From contig CAXKVR010000245.1 in the NCBI GenBank assembly GCA_964058845.1, positions 1 to 55,705 on the forward strand: a stretch of DNA of 55,705 bases. The letters are read 5' to 3'. Shown here piece by piece: positions 21,574 to 33,515 of the stretch; the stretch's first letter is position 1, and every line of letters begins with the position of its first letter. Source of the stretch: Carex sylvatica (lineage: Eukaryota > Streptophyta > Magnoliopsida > Poales > Cyperaceae). Made by a program: the position numbers and the translations under genes. The notes beneath the pieces were generated by a model that was given only the letters and a program-made list of their open reading frames with translations, did no database searches and was not told the DNA's origin.

Positions 21574-23792
21574 TTTTAAACATAAACTAAATGAAAATGT
21601 GACACACCAACAGGATATGATTTATTTGTTCAGCTCATAGATGATCCTTAGTTTTGTTTTGCAGTTGCACTAGTGGCCTAGTGGGTGTTAGACAGGACAA
21701 AATGTGAATAAATTATCTCCAATTTGTCCCTTGACAGGTTGATTGAACTATAGCAATAGCACTCTTCGCAAAATTAATGCTCAAACCCAACATTTTGGTA
21801 TAGAGTCTAAGCAAAATCTTAAACGAAGCAATCGTTGTGACATCTGCATTAAACTGGATTAGACCATCATTTTATTCTAATGTCTTAAGAGGTAGATAAT
21901 GCTTCAGGGTTGAAGGCTATGTGTAACCATGAAATAGGTTGCGTTGAAGTCTTCACTTCAGGATTCAAATCTTTTGATAATGGTACTAATTAAATTAGTA
22001 TTTTTACCGTGAAAGTTATAAGTTCGTATTCGTTTTTGCTACTAGTTAATAGGTTGTTTGGAAGAATCTAAGTTCTAGTGGCAAAGATGGTGTTTTTAGA
22101 ATTAATTTTTTATTTAGCGATAAAAGATATATATTTTCTGTGTTAATGATTACAGGATGGAAATCCGAATGAATTTTTTTTATTTTTTAAATTATTGATC
22201 TCCTGAAACCTTCAAAAAAATTATTGATCTCCTGAATACAATCATAAATATTGTTTAAAATGCTAATGCACTTGATCTAATTAAATTTTAATTTTTAAAT
22301 ATACATCTTATTCATAGAAAATTTATAGATTATTTGTTCGAGCTCTAAATTAGAACGTGATATCACGTTAATGTAAATAAACTCTTTCACAATTAAGCTA
22401 AACCTTAATTACACATTTATACAGGTTCGATCCGAATTTTCGTACCTGCAACTTTCAATTCGAAAAATATTATCTTTTACCACTAGATGAATAACCTAAT
22501 CTCACATACACTATTATTTTAAGTGATAGTTTTATACTAACTTTTATTTTGTATAATTGTTTGTGCTAAATTAAAACTTAACATAAATAAATTAAGACGT
22601 ATGGATGACCCATTGCGCACGATTATTGATGAACAATAACCCGCCACACAGATTGTTGTATCTTTTAATGTCACATAAAGTTGAGCTCGGTCTCTATATA
22701 TATAGGAGGGGACTAGCTAGATTCAGTTACAACTTACAAGTCACAGTAACTCGTTTCGGCAACGTTCAACGATTCAATCCTTAGTCCAATCCAATCATCT
22801 AAAGATTTGTTTTGGATAATTCCAAATAAAATTATCACCACTTATTCCATTAATTACAGATAAAATAATTCTCGGTTCTCCCTTCCAACTCCAAGGCCAC
22901 ATGCAAATTATTGGGTTTGCCAATTACGAGTCACGTGCTGCAGCCTGAGACGAATTCGTATCCTCTGCATTAACACAAAAAGGAATCTTTTGAGTTAATA
23001 CATCTGTCCCGTCCCATTAACTTTAAGATTCGTGCAAATTAAATCCGCACTAATATTGAAGACTCCTATATTTTAGGCGGAGCTGAATGGGCTCCGTTTA
23101 CAATCGAACGGTCCATATCTATTAACTCAAAAGAGCATCTTTTGAGTTAATGCAGACGATGTGGACTCGCCTGAGACGAGCTTAATTTGGAGGCTTGGAG
23201 CTCTTTAGAAAATATTTAGCGTTATGTTATGGACTAAAAATGAAGTACTTGTGTAATTAACATAAATATTTACTGAAATTTTCTGATTAGTCCCTCAAAA
23301 TTTTCAATTTTGCAATTACAAGTTTTTTTGTCAAAAAAGAAAAGGTGATTTAATTGTGTAAAATAATTATCTTTCCAATATATTTAGTCAACAAGTAGTA
23401 TTGCAACAGATTTCCAAGTGGGATCACACTTATCCATCCATATTTTGGAATCTTTGAAAATAGAGGAATCAGCATGCTTCTTCTGGATTAAGACAATTTA
23501 GGATTCTGAGTCCTGTAATTAAAGGGAAATTAACGATGTGGAGAGAGCTAGACCGATGATGTGTTATCTTTTCCTTTCTGTAAACATGTAAACTATTTTT
23601 TTTCTTAGACAAGACGAATTACTAAAAAAAAAAAAGTTGGTTAAGTTTCTGTAAATGAATTGAGGATGTGCAATTAGACTAGATGACTCAAATTATATAT
23701 TAGTGTTGCTTGTAAATTGGCAACACATGTTTTGGACAACTTCTGTGTTTTATACATTGTGCAATATTTTTTGGATCATGTTACATATGAGG
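21574..23792. other. Intergenic stretch with possible SINE-like pieces
   Basis: No coding frame stands out. Around 21885-21985 and 22340-22500 there are sequences resembling RNA polymerase III B boxes (CAGGATTCAAATCTT, CAGGTTCGATCCG), which could be remains of tRNA-derived SINEs, but A boxes are not convincing. The rest is AT-rich. Confidence 0.35.
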
Positions 23793-23993
23793 CCGATATT
23801 CTTAATAATATCATTTCAAAAAAAATAATAAAAAATCAAAACACTACTAAATTTTTTATATTACAATGCATTTTTGGAGTTTTTCTGCTGTCCCCAAGAA
23901 TAAAGTCGCATATTAAATTGGAAGTCCTGGTATTTTTCGAATTCCTCATAATTTGTGGTTATTTTTTTACAGTGGTATTAATAAAAATTCCGG
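23793..23993. mobile_element. Mutator-like MITE, same family as 1286-1579
   Basis: The left end CCGATATTCTTAATAATATC is mirrored by GGTATTAATAAAAATTCCGG. Flanks CATATGAGG and CAGATGAGC match at seven of nine positions, consistent with an old 9-bp duplication. The internal hairpin block TGGTATTTTTCGAATTCC is shared with the other members. A 115-codon open frame crosses it and is not a gene. Confidence 0.78.
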
Positions 23994-24615
23994 CAGATGA
24001 GCTAACTCTGCACGTTTTATTATTACATCTAATTTTTTTTCTTTACATTTATTTAATATCTTAAAAAAAAAATGGAGGCATTTTGAACCCTTCTCCTTAA
24101 AAAAAATTCAAGCTAACTAATTAAAATTGTAGATTCGTTATTTCTTTCTTAAATAATACTTGTATCATGTTTGAACCAACTTAATAAACATTTAACTTCT
24201 AACAAATGACTAAAAAAATTTAACAAAAGGTTTTTTTATTGACTTTATTGTAGAAGATGAATCATTTTTTTAAATTGATTCAAATGTTATACACGATATC
24301 TCTAAATATTAATGTATCCGGAATTTTATTTTTAAAAATTGATTAAAATTTACAAGATATCATATAAAATTATCCATGATTCAATAATTTAAGTGCAGAT
24401 GGGTTTGACGTGTCAATGATTTGGAGCAAAAAATGTGCCTAAAGTTTTAAACAGAGGGAGAATAAATGCAAATCAAGGGCATTCAATCAAACTCTAGAAT
24501 CATAAGGGGCATAAGTGCAAAAGAGTCACTTCAAATCTATATTAGGAGCAGTACCAGTAACTCTTCTTGCAGAAGCAGATCAACTGACAGCACACCAAGT
24601 TACCAACCAACATCA
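23994..24615. other. Upstream region of the transporter gene
   Basis: It contains a partial MITE end near 24073-24090 (GGAGGCATTTTGAACCC). An in-frame ATG at 24466 would add 50 residues to the transporter; that stretch has no transporter homology and probably is 5' leader. I cannot place a TATA box with confidence in such AT-rich DNA. Confidence 0.5.
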
Positions 24616-26846
24616 ATGGATCAGCCAAAATCCACTGACAACCCTCCAAAAGGAGAAAATACCAAAAGCTATTGGAGGTGCAGCAAACAGGACTTCTTCC
24701 CAGAGAAATCCTTCCAGAGCTGGGCAGCGTACCGGTCTGCCTTGCGAGAGACTCCGTTGCGGGTCAGGGACCGGTTTGTAGGTCGGTCTGACGATGCAGC
24801 CGAACTAGGAGCGGTCAGGAAAAGGAGTGAGAATGACATGAAACGGTGCCTGACATGGTGGGATCTCACGTGGTTCGGATTCGGGTCGGTTATTGGAGCC
24901 GGTATATTTGTTCTTACTGGGCAGGAGGCTCATGACCATGCTGGACCTGCTATTGTTCTCTCTTATGTTGCATCCGGTTAGTGTTAATTAACAAGTTTTC
25001 TCTCTAGTAATTGGGATCAGAAATTCATATGTAGAATTGCTTTCATTATATTTATTTTAATAATTTATATAGTTGTTGTTCTTAACTAAATCAGCTCTTC
25101 TTCAAATGAAAATGGTGAAGTTAATTTGTTGAGTATCCTAATTCAAGGACTACTTCATTCTGACAAATAAAGAAAAAAGTTTTTTATAAAGAGTTTCTCA
25201 AGGCAGTACACACAAACAAACAGAAGTGAAGAAAGATATTTCTTGTGAGATAAATACAAATTTTTAAAACTTTTTAAGATAACAACTCAACAAGTTGTTT
25301 TCTGTCACTTTGTGGTTTCCACTTTTGACTTGGAAGAAAATTTAATTTTCTAACTTAACCTATTTCACACACACACACAAACAATTAATTGATTATTTCC
25401 AATTTATCACATGCAGGGATCTCAGCCATGCTTTCAGTATTCTGCTACACTGAATTTGCTGTAGAAATCCCTGTTGCTGGTGGCTCCTTCGCTTACCTCC
25501 GAGTTGAACTAGGTGATTTCGCGGCATTCATTGCCGCTGCAAATTTAATTCTTGAAAGCATAATTGGTGCAGCAGCAGTTGCACGATCGTGGACCTCCTA
25601 CCTCACCACACTCTTAAACCGGCCACCAAACTCGTTGCGAATCCACACAAACCTGGCTGAGAATTACAATCTCTTAGACCCGATTGCAGTTGTGGTACTC
25701 ATAGCCACCTCCACCATTGCAATAATTAGCGCCAAAAAAACCTCATACATCAATTGGATCGCATCAGTCATCCACTCGGTTATAATAATGTTCATCATAG
25801 TTGCCGGTTTCGCCCATGCTAACCCTAGCAATCTCTCTCCTTTCCTTCCATATGGTGTGAAAGGTGTGTTTCAAGCGGCTGCTATAGTGTACTTCGCTTA
25901 TGGTGGATTTGATAATATCGCCACAATGGCAGAAGAGACCCGAAACCCATCAAAGGATATACCATTAGGGTTGCTCGGTTCAATGTCGATTATCACAGTG
26001 GTCTATTGCCTCATGGCCTTGGCCCTCAGCATGATGCAAAAGTATTACAATATAGACCGCGGTGCGGCTTATTCCATGGCTTTCAAGGATGTCGGCATGA
26101 AGTGGGCCCAATATCTGGTTGCACTTGGTGCCTTGAAAGGGATGACCTCGGTACTATTGGTTGGAGCCCTCGGTCAGGCACGGTACACAACACATATTGC
26201 AAGGAGCCACATTATCCCACCAATTTTCGCTTTAGTGCACCCCAAAACTGGCACGCCCATATATGCAACTATGCTCCTTACCGTAGCAAGTGCGTGTATC
26301 GGTTTATTCTCTGGCCTTGATGTACTTGCAAGTCTTCTCTCAATAAGCACTCTTTTTATTTTTATGATGATGGCCACGGCACTTATCGTACGAAGATACT
26401 ACCAACGAGGCGTATCGACTAAACCTCATATGCTGAAACTTGTCGCATTTTTGTTAATCATTATCGCATCGTCAATGGCCACGTCAGCTTATTGGGGACT
26501 GAGTCAGCAAGGGTGGGCTGGTTATGTTGTGACCGTACCATTGTGGTTTGCCGGTACACTCGGGATTCAGCTGTTCCTGCCACAATGCAGGACACCAAAG
26601 GTTTGGGGGGTACCTTTTGTACCATGGTTTCCTTCACTGTCTATTGCTACAAATTTGTTCCTTATGGGGTCTCTGGGCTCTGAAGCATTTGTCAGATTTG
26701 GGATCTGCACTGGGGTGATGCTTATTTATTATTTATTGTTTGGGCTTCATGCAACCTATGATATAGCTCATGATAATTGTGAGGAAACTGAAGGGTTGCA
26801 TATTGAAAAGGTTTCAGATATGGAGAAAGCTGCAGTGAAGGGGTAA
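24616..26846 (+). CDS. Cationic amino acid transporter (CAT family, CAT1/CAT5-like)
   Basis: A membrane permease of the APC superfamily that moves basic amino acids across the plasma membrane or internal membranes. The coding sequence joins 24616-24976 and 25417-26846; the 440-bp intron begins GTTAGT and ends TGCAG and splits a glycine codon in SYVASG-ISAML. The product is about 596 residues, the usual CAT length. Visible family signatures are SYWRCSKQDFFPEKSFQSW at the N-terminus, MKRCLTWWDLTWFGFGSVIG then AGIFVLTG in the first membrane helix, FCYTEFAVEIPVAGGSFAYL, YFAYGGFDNIATMAEETRNP, and GALKGMTSVLLVGALGQAR. About fourteen hydrophobic segments follow in order. The N-terminal blocks resemble the Arabidopsis CAT1/CAT5/CAT8 clade. 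I prefer the ATG at 24616 (MDQPKSTDN) because the upstream extension from 24466 lacks family similarity. No frameshift is seen, so it is probably functional. Confidence 0.94.
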
Positions 26847-28094
26847 TTTGAATTTCTACTTGTTTAGTTGTGTTAGCTAAATGCCAATGAATGTTGATCT
26901 TGCCAGAATCTTAAATAAAATCTAAATATGTACAGCTTAATTACATTTATCCTTACAATTCTAAATGTAATGTTTTCTGTCATATAAAATATTTTACAAA
27001 ATTGCTGATTTTTTACCATGGAATTTTGTACCTATTTTAAATAGTAAACAAATTAAAAAAAATAAAATTTAATCTCCAAACACATTTTAATATAGAGTTA
27101 TGGATATCATGTTGAACTGTTTAAATTAACTGTTTCGTCTCCAAAAAATAACAACTTTACACATCTTAATAAAAATAACAAATTTACACATCTTAATAAT
27201 ACTAACAAAATTCCAAAAAAATTGTAAAATTTGGTCTCCAAGCACATTTTAATATGAAAATCATGTTGAACAATTCGGATCAGATGTTTGAACTTTTAAA
27301 TTACAAAAATAACTTATAAACACATGATATCAAATTGTGTCACCATAAAATAGTATAATTGAATCTCTCCTCAATAAAAAAAAAGAAGAAAAAAAAAAAA
27401 GGGACCTCTTTAAAATTAAAGCTTCAATTTTAATCACCATTAGCTCAAACTACAAACGGGCCCAAAAATGGCCCAATGAAATATACACCTTCAGTTAGCA
27501 AGTCAGCAGACTCCATCAATATATCAGCTTTATAGGCTACTACATCTGTATAAGAATTGAAATTTGTTTTTTTTGCTCTCATTTATTTCATAATTTCCTT
27601 TTTGTTAGTCTTTTTTTCATGCCCCAATTTATATTTTGGGCTCTAATTCAAAGCCCAACATCAATCGAATTCCAATTCTGATGTTGTACCAAATCAAACC
27701 CCGTTGTTATTCTACTTGCTGTTTTAGAAAGCCCAAATAATATTTATTTATTTATTTAGGCTCTCTTTTTTTCAATTTCAATTTAAATAATTCAAAATTC
27801 ATTTCTAATTACATCATTATTAATTTGTAAAATTAGGCTGTCGATCACATTCTTAATTAGAAAGCCTGTTTTACTGATTACCAAACTAAGGTTAATTACA
27901 TGCTGACATCTCCAGTTTACTACCACTAAATTTCCCCTTTCATTACATTTTTTTTAAGGTCCATTTCATTCCATTTTTCTATTTTATTGTCATTTTATTT
28001 TGAACAATCCGGCGTTTCCAAATTTCTTTTAAAATTAAAAACCTTTTGCAACTAAGGCTCAAGTTTCTTTGTAGGTCTCCACTCTACAGAAATG
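26847..28094. other. 3' flank of the transporter with fold-back element remnants
   Basis: Between about 26965 and 27310 there are two single right arms of the fold-back family (AAATTTAATCTCCAAACACA then ATGTTGAACTGTTTAAATT; and AAATTTGGTCTCCAAGCACA then ATGTTGAACAATTCGGATC). They are partial and lack the left arms. From 27310 to 28094 I see only AT-rich DNA with no gene. Confidence 0.6.
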
Positions 28095-28436
28095 CCAAAA
28101 CCTTTATTAATATCATTTAAAAAAATTAATCAAAATATATCTGAAATTGAGAAATTTCTAAAATACCATGGATGCAAATTCAATCTGCGGCAGTGCGACT
28201 CCATTCTTGAGGCGCCGTAGATTGAATTGGAGCCCCCCCCGCTCACCCCCCTCCCCCCCCCAAAAAAAAAAAACTAAATATCAGTATATTACAGTGCATT
28301 TTTGTAATTTTTTTTTTTGGGCCCCCCAAGAATGATGCCGCAAATTCAATTGGCGGTCCTGATATTTTTGGAACCAAAAAATATGATTTTTTTTTTTTTT
28401 TTTTTTTTGGAATATGGTATACATAAAAATTTCGGT
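28095..28436. mobile_element. Mutator-like MITE, same family as 1286-1579
   Basis: The left end CCAAAACCTTTATTAATATC and right end GGTATACATAAAAATTTCGG are related inverted termini. The duplication CAGAAATG lies at 28087-28094 and 28437-28444. The interior has the family blocks CAATCTGCGGCAGTGCGACT and long C and T homopolymers. Confidence 0.82.
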
Positions 28437-28444
28437 CAGAAATG

Positions 28445-28927
28445 AAAGCCAGCCGAGTAACAAATTTTTTTAATCAAACATGCACCAGCACCTTAGTCTT
28501 CTATATGAGACACCAACTTCATGATAATGATTTTACATTAATTGCTGATACCAAAATAAATTTGTTTTAAATATATTCAGATATATCAAGTGGTCCATTT
28601 GTATTGAAATCAAGTTGTCAACACTATTCATGCACCAGTCAAATCAGATATTATTTAGTCTAGAATTCAATAAACTTTTTGTTCCACTTGCCAATTGTCC
28701 TTTATTAATATCTGGCTAGCATATATATATATATGCTACTATGTATATTTCATTTCATAATCAATTGGACCAAAAAGAGAAGTAATGGGCCCAACGAATT
28801 AATGCAAAGCTATTTAATATCAATCCATGTCAAAGAAAAATTAAACACTAGAATTGTCAAGTGCACATTTTGCCATATAGACCCCTTGAGAAAGAGAAGT
28901 ACGTGGCCTCAAGATCCACCATAATTG
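28445..28927. other. Intergenic stretch, nothing recognised
   Basis: AT-rich DNA with a short TA repeat near 28722. No coding frame or repeat family is supported. Confidence 0.5.
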
Positions 28928-29459
28928 GCTATATATGTTCAAAATTACATATTTCCCCCCTCTAAAATACATAATATCATAATTGTCCTTATCATTTTGA
29001 AAACTCACAAATTTATCCATTTTACCGCATTTTATATTAAACCTCATTTTCAATTTATAAAAAACCCATTTGCCCTTTATTAAATATTAAATAAAAATAT
29101 GTAGCATGTTTAAGAAAAACATCGATCTTATAATTGGTCGGTTTCCGAGAGAAAATAGTTCATTTATCTACTTTCAACGCTTACACAACTGTATACTTAA
29201 ATGTTACTGTGCATGCTTCAGAAGTTAAAAAAATGACATATTTGCTCTTGAAAACCGACCAATTAGAGGATCGATTTTTTCTTAAACATGCTACATATTT
29301 TTTTAATAAAGGATAAAATGAGTTTAAATATAAAAGGCTATAAAATTAGTTAACTTGTGAGGTTTTGAAATTTAAAAGATTAAATATGATATTATGAATT
29401 TTAGAGGGAGAAATACAATAATTACGAAGTTTTTCAGGGGTATACATGAAATTTCCTCA
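28928..29459. repeat. Long imperfect inverted repeat (arms of about 240 bp)
   Basis: The left arm from about 28928 to 29155 pairs with 29255-29459. The strongest pairing is ATGTAGCATGTTTAAGAAAA then GATCTTATAATTGGTCGG against CCGACCAATTAGAGGATC then TTCTTAAACATGCTACAT. The outer parts (CCCCTCTAAAATACATAATA against its counterpart) are more diverged. It is probably an old fold-back element; no target duplication is certain. Confidence 0.75.
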
Positions 29460-30207
29460 ATATTTTTTTTATGAGAATTGAATTCTTGTAACTGAGACGA
29501 GTTCTTTAATAATTAGATCATCACCACCTGCATTATTTAAGGGTAGGGGATCTATTAATTAACCTAATTTAGTAAGAAACATGATAATATAATTAAGGGT
29601 AGCATGCTATAACCTTTGAACCAATTGTCAAATTGCAAGCATGCAACCTACTTTTTCATGCTACTTGGTCAAAGGGCTATTCAACACAATAATACCACTC
29701 AGTACACACCTCATAGAGACATGGATCCATTATTGGTTACTTTTGTATCAACTTTTGGAGAAACATAAACTATGGTTGTTAATTGGGATTGATAGTAACG
29801 ATTCGCTTCTTAAGAAGTGCTTCCTTACACGCCTAAGATTACTGTATTGCAAACGCACGGCGGGTCTAGATACACGATTAAAGACATGTACAACACAGCA
29901 TGTTGTGTTAGACGTGTCATGTTAAACATGGTACAACACAGCATGTCGTGTTCTTAACTGTGTTGTATCTTAATTTTTTTGAAATCGGTATTGCTAAGTG
30001 CGACACGTCTAAATACAGACACAACACGGATATGCTACGGATACATCATGGCATGTCTAATTTTCGTAATTTTTAGGTTTTTTTTTTTCAAAATGTTGTT
30101 ACAAAACACAAAATACTACAAAATCGGCACGGCACATCAAAACATGTTGTACCAAACCGTGTCGTGTTGTTTATATGTTTTGTTTATCTCTAACACTGTG
30201 TGACACA
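29460..30207. other. Intergenic stretch with short dispersed dyads, left part of an interrupted repeat
   Basis: From 29890 to 30200 motifs such as ACAACACAGCATG, CGTGTTGT and CGGCACGGCACA recur. Similar words (GGCACGGCACAACC) resume at 31774 right of the CACTA element, so that element appears to have split this repeat. No gene is seen. Confidence 0.45.
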
Positions 30208-31742
30208 CACTAGTAGAAAATATGGAATCAGGATCGGTTATATACGCATATTAGTATCGGAATACAACCGATCCTGATGAAGGCGATACTGATACTATAC
30301 TAATCTTTTTTTTTTTTGTTGCAGAACCAACTTTAAAAAAAAAAAACACTATTAGAATCGTTTGTTTACAAACAACCGATCCTAATAGTATTTTGTTTTT
30401 TTCCAGAACCAACTTAAAAAAAAAAAACTATCAAGATCGGTTGTTTAAAACAACCGATCCTGATGTTATATTGGATCTAAAAAAAATATTTTTTTTATTT
30501 GGCCAGCTTCCATATATATTTGCTGACCAGCATAAATTTTTTATTTTATTTACCATTGATTTATTGGAGCTCAAAATCAATTAAGAACACAAAATAAAAT
30601 TCATGAAACACAAAAAGAAGTACAATAGTTGAAGAAATTTGGTGCAATAGCAAAATAAAATTTAGCCACATATATGACACTCCCTCTTTTATCGTCTCCT
30701 CCAGTGCAAACTTCAGAATCTGAACAAATATTTATATCATTAATTGCTTGCTTGTGCATCTTCGATGCATGTATTATTTAAATTGAAAGACAAGGAAAAC
30801 CTAGCTAGCATACCTCAAAGTGTACCTCTTCACCGCCGATGGAATAATCTCAAAAGGCCTTGCTCAAATGAAAAAAAAAAAAAAAAATTGAAACCATGAA
30901 CTGTAATACTGCAATTTAGTGTAAATTAAAAATACAAAAGATGCTCAAATGTACATAAGAGATTTGAGGAAATAAATAATATGTACCTTAAGTATAATTT
31001 AAGGGCATAAGCCGAGGCATCATCCTTCATTTCATTCCTTGAACTTAGAAGAGATGGATGGCACATCCTTGTTAATTTTCATCTTCTTCGCCTTTTTTTG
31101 ACTTGATCGAGACAGAGAGAGACAAAGATTGCTAAGTTGAGAGACGCCGGAGACAAAGAGAGAGAGACGAACGAGTTAAGAGGTGGGTTTGATTTTTGCA
31201 AAGTTGAAAATGAGAGATGCAAAATAAAAATAAGAACCCTAGAAGAGGGAGAGAATGGGACAGAGAGAGAGACGGAGGAGTTGAGAGGCGGGTTTGATTT
31301 TCGCTAAGTTGAAAATGAGAGGCGCGGAATGAAAATAAGAACCCTAGTGAGTTATCAGGATCGGTTTTTATAAACAACTGATCATGATAGTTGAACTATC
31401 AGGATCGATTTTTATAAACAACTGATCGTAAAACATTTTTTTTTTAAGTTGGCTCTGAAAAAAAAATGTTTTAGGATCGGTTATTTATAAAAAACCGATC
31501 TTGATAGTTGAACTATCAGGATCAGTTGTTTATAAAAATCGATTCTGATAGTATCAGGATCAGTTGTTTATAAAAACTGATCCTGATAGTCAACTATCAG
31601 GATCGGTTGTTTATAAAAACCGATCTGATTAACTATTAGGATCGATTTTGTTCAAAGAACCGATCCAGATAGATATTAGTATCGGTTGTTTCATATAATC
31701 GATCCAGATAGGCCGATCCTGATTCCTGTTTTTCCACTAGTG
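30208..31742. mobile_element. Non-autonomous CACTA (En/Spm) element, 1.5 kb
   Basis: The ends are CACTAGTAGAAAATATGGAA and the complement of CACTAGTGGAAAAACAGGAA. The 3-bp duplication ACA lies at 30205-30207 and 31743-31745. Both subterminal regions carry many copies, in both orientations, of a block around ATCAGGATCGGTTGTTTATA, the type of array bound by CACTA transposases. The middle (31100-31350) is a purine-rich piece duplicated once in tandem (GGCGGGTTTGATTTTCGC and its relative). It encodes no transposase. Confidence 0.92.
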
Positions 31743-31921
31743 ACAGTATATATGTTTAAAATTTTTGACTTGTTGGCACGGCACAACCTTGTTCTGAACA
31801 CGATACGGCCGCAATACACTACATACGATGGATAATGTACAATGAAGAGGATCCAATAATAATAGATATTCTATTTTAATGTACAATGAAAAGGATCCAA
31901 TAATAATAGATATTTTAATAG

Positions 31922-32354
31922 GAGTAAAGCTAGGGTGTGACATGCTCACCAAAAAAATTTGGTGAGCATAACTTCAAAAGTATATCAAATTGACGTCAAA
32001 TGCCGAATCCAAACTATTGAAATCCATGTACTTCATGAGTGATGCATATATATGCAAAATTTTGAAAGTTTCGAGTTTATTTGCTACACGGTCAAGTGGT
32101 TAAAGAAATAATAAAAATTGAATATATAAAATAACTTATAAATTAACTTATAAAATGTTTATTTCTTTGACCACTTGACCATGACCATGTAGCAAATAAA
32201 CTCGAAACTTTTAAAATTTTGCATGTATATGCATCACTCATGAAGTACATGGATTTCAATGATTTGGATTCGGCATATGGAATCGATTCGATAAACTTTT
32301 GGAGTTGTGCTCACCAAACCCTCTTGGGGAGCACATCACTCCCTAGCTTTACTC
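31922..32354. mobile_element. Fold-back MITE with GAGTAAAGCTAGGG termini
   Basis: The termini are GAGTAAAGCTAGGGTGTGAC and the complement of AGTGATGTGCTCCCC-type sequence ending GCTTTACTC. A 9-bp target duplication TTTTAATAG lies at 31913-31921 and 32355-32363. The arms pair over about 200 bp (ATGAGTGATGCATATATATG against its counterpart, GCAAATAAACTCGAAACTTT). The 9-bp duplication points to the Mutator superfamily. Confidence 0.9.
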
Positions 32355-32371
32355 TTTTAATAGAATATTGA

Positions 32372-32689
32372 GAGTAGAATTAAAGTGTTCTTAAACTCAC
32401 CAAGTCTCTTTATAAACTTTAACACCAAAATCAATCGAATTGATTTCAAATAACAAATTCAAATTGTTGAAATTGATCTACTTCACAAACAGTGCGTTCA
32501 CATATCAATCTTGTTGAAACTGACATCTTGATTTTATACTAAATTAATTCAAAAAATAAGAAAACTAACATGTAAACATATACCACTCCTAAAATAGATG
32601 GATTTCAATTGTTTGAAATTAATTCGATTGATTTTTGAAATTAAGCTCACTAAAAATCTAATGAGCTTAAGAACAACCTAGTTCTACTC
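32372..32689. mobile_element. Degenerate MITE with GAGTAGAATTAAAGTGTTC termini
   Basis: The left end GAGTAGAATTAAAGTGTTCT and right end AAGAACAACCTAGTTCTACTC are inverted relatives of the element at 39852-40254. Flanks AATATTGA and AATACTAG are similar but not identical. It lies only 18 bp right of the previous element. Confidence 0.72.
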
Positions 32690-33365
32690 AATACTAGCAA
32701 TGAATTACGAACTTTATAGTACTGATTGTTATTCAAATTCCAAAATAATAACAATGGAAGGAGCACTTAAACGGATTTGCCTTGTCTGACTCTTCCATCA
32801 CTACTACAAAAAAACCCTTTTATATTGGTTAGAATCGCGTTCCGCCATCGGGGTCTGATTCGATGCATATCGCTCCGATAAGAAATGTAAATACACTGAC
32901 ATCGGCTCAAAACAAATGGAGTTAATCAATATACTATCGGCAGAGGTCGTTCGGTCATCGTGTGGGATGTACCCAATGTCATCACTTTTGTTTGGCAACC
33001 AATGGTAAGTGTGATTGACGGTGGGTCCCTGTGCATTCTATGGCATCGCTTGCATTTTTCTACCGATTGTAAATATCACATACAACATCGTTTTGACTTT
33101 TACTTACGTTGGTGTTATTGTCTTAGCTTTGCATTTTTTTTTTAATTTGAACTGTTGGTGATTTATATATATGTATATTTCAATTACGCCCCAATTAGGA
33201 GGCTGGCTAGCCTCCATTTGCTAGCCATTTTTTAAACTCATCATTTCAACCAACAATTTTAAACATGCATTCAACCAAATATATAAATATACAACATGCA
33301 TAATGCATATTGTACCCAACAACAACATACATATCTGTAACATAACAACATTATAGATTACCAAC

Positions 33366-33515
33366 AAGCCATATATATAATTAACTGTATATCATTAATT
33401 GTACCAGCTAAAATGTATATATCATCTCACAACAAGCCATTATATATAATTAACTGTATATCATTAATTGTACCAGTAGAAATGTATATATCATCTCACA
33501 ACAAGTCATTATAAT
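33366..33515. repeat. Two tandem copies of a unit of about 75 bp
   Basis: The unit contains AACAAGCCATTATATATAAT, ATTAACTGTATATCATTAAT and TGTACCAG, followed by AAATGTATATATCATCTCAC. Two nearly identical copies sit side by side in the left subterminal part of the CACTA element. Confidence 0.85.

Noticed and set aside
24466..24615. N-terminal extension of the transporter from the upstream in-frame ATG
   Set aside because: The 50 extra residues have no family similarity, and the 24616 start gives the usual CAT length; the upstream start remains possible.
24515..24781. 88-codon frame overlapping the transporter 5' exon, and similar overlaps at 26006-26320 and 26492-26683
   Set aside because: They are shadows of the transporter coding sequence in other frames.
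33366..33515. CRISPR-like or satellite array
   Set aside because: Only two units are present, in a plant transposon; it is a simple local duplication.
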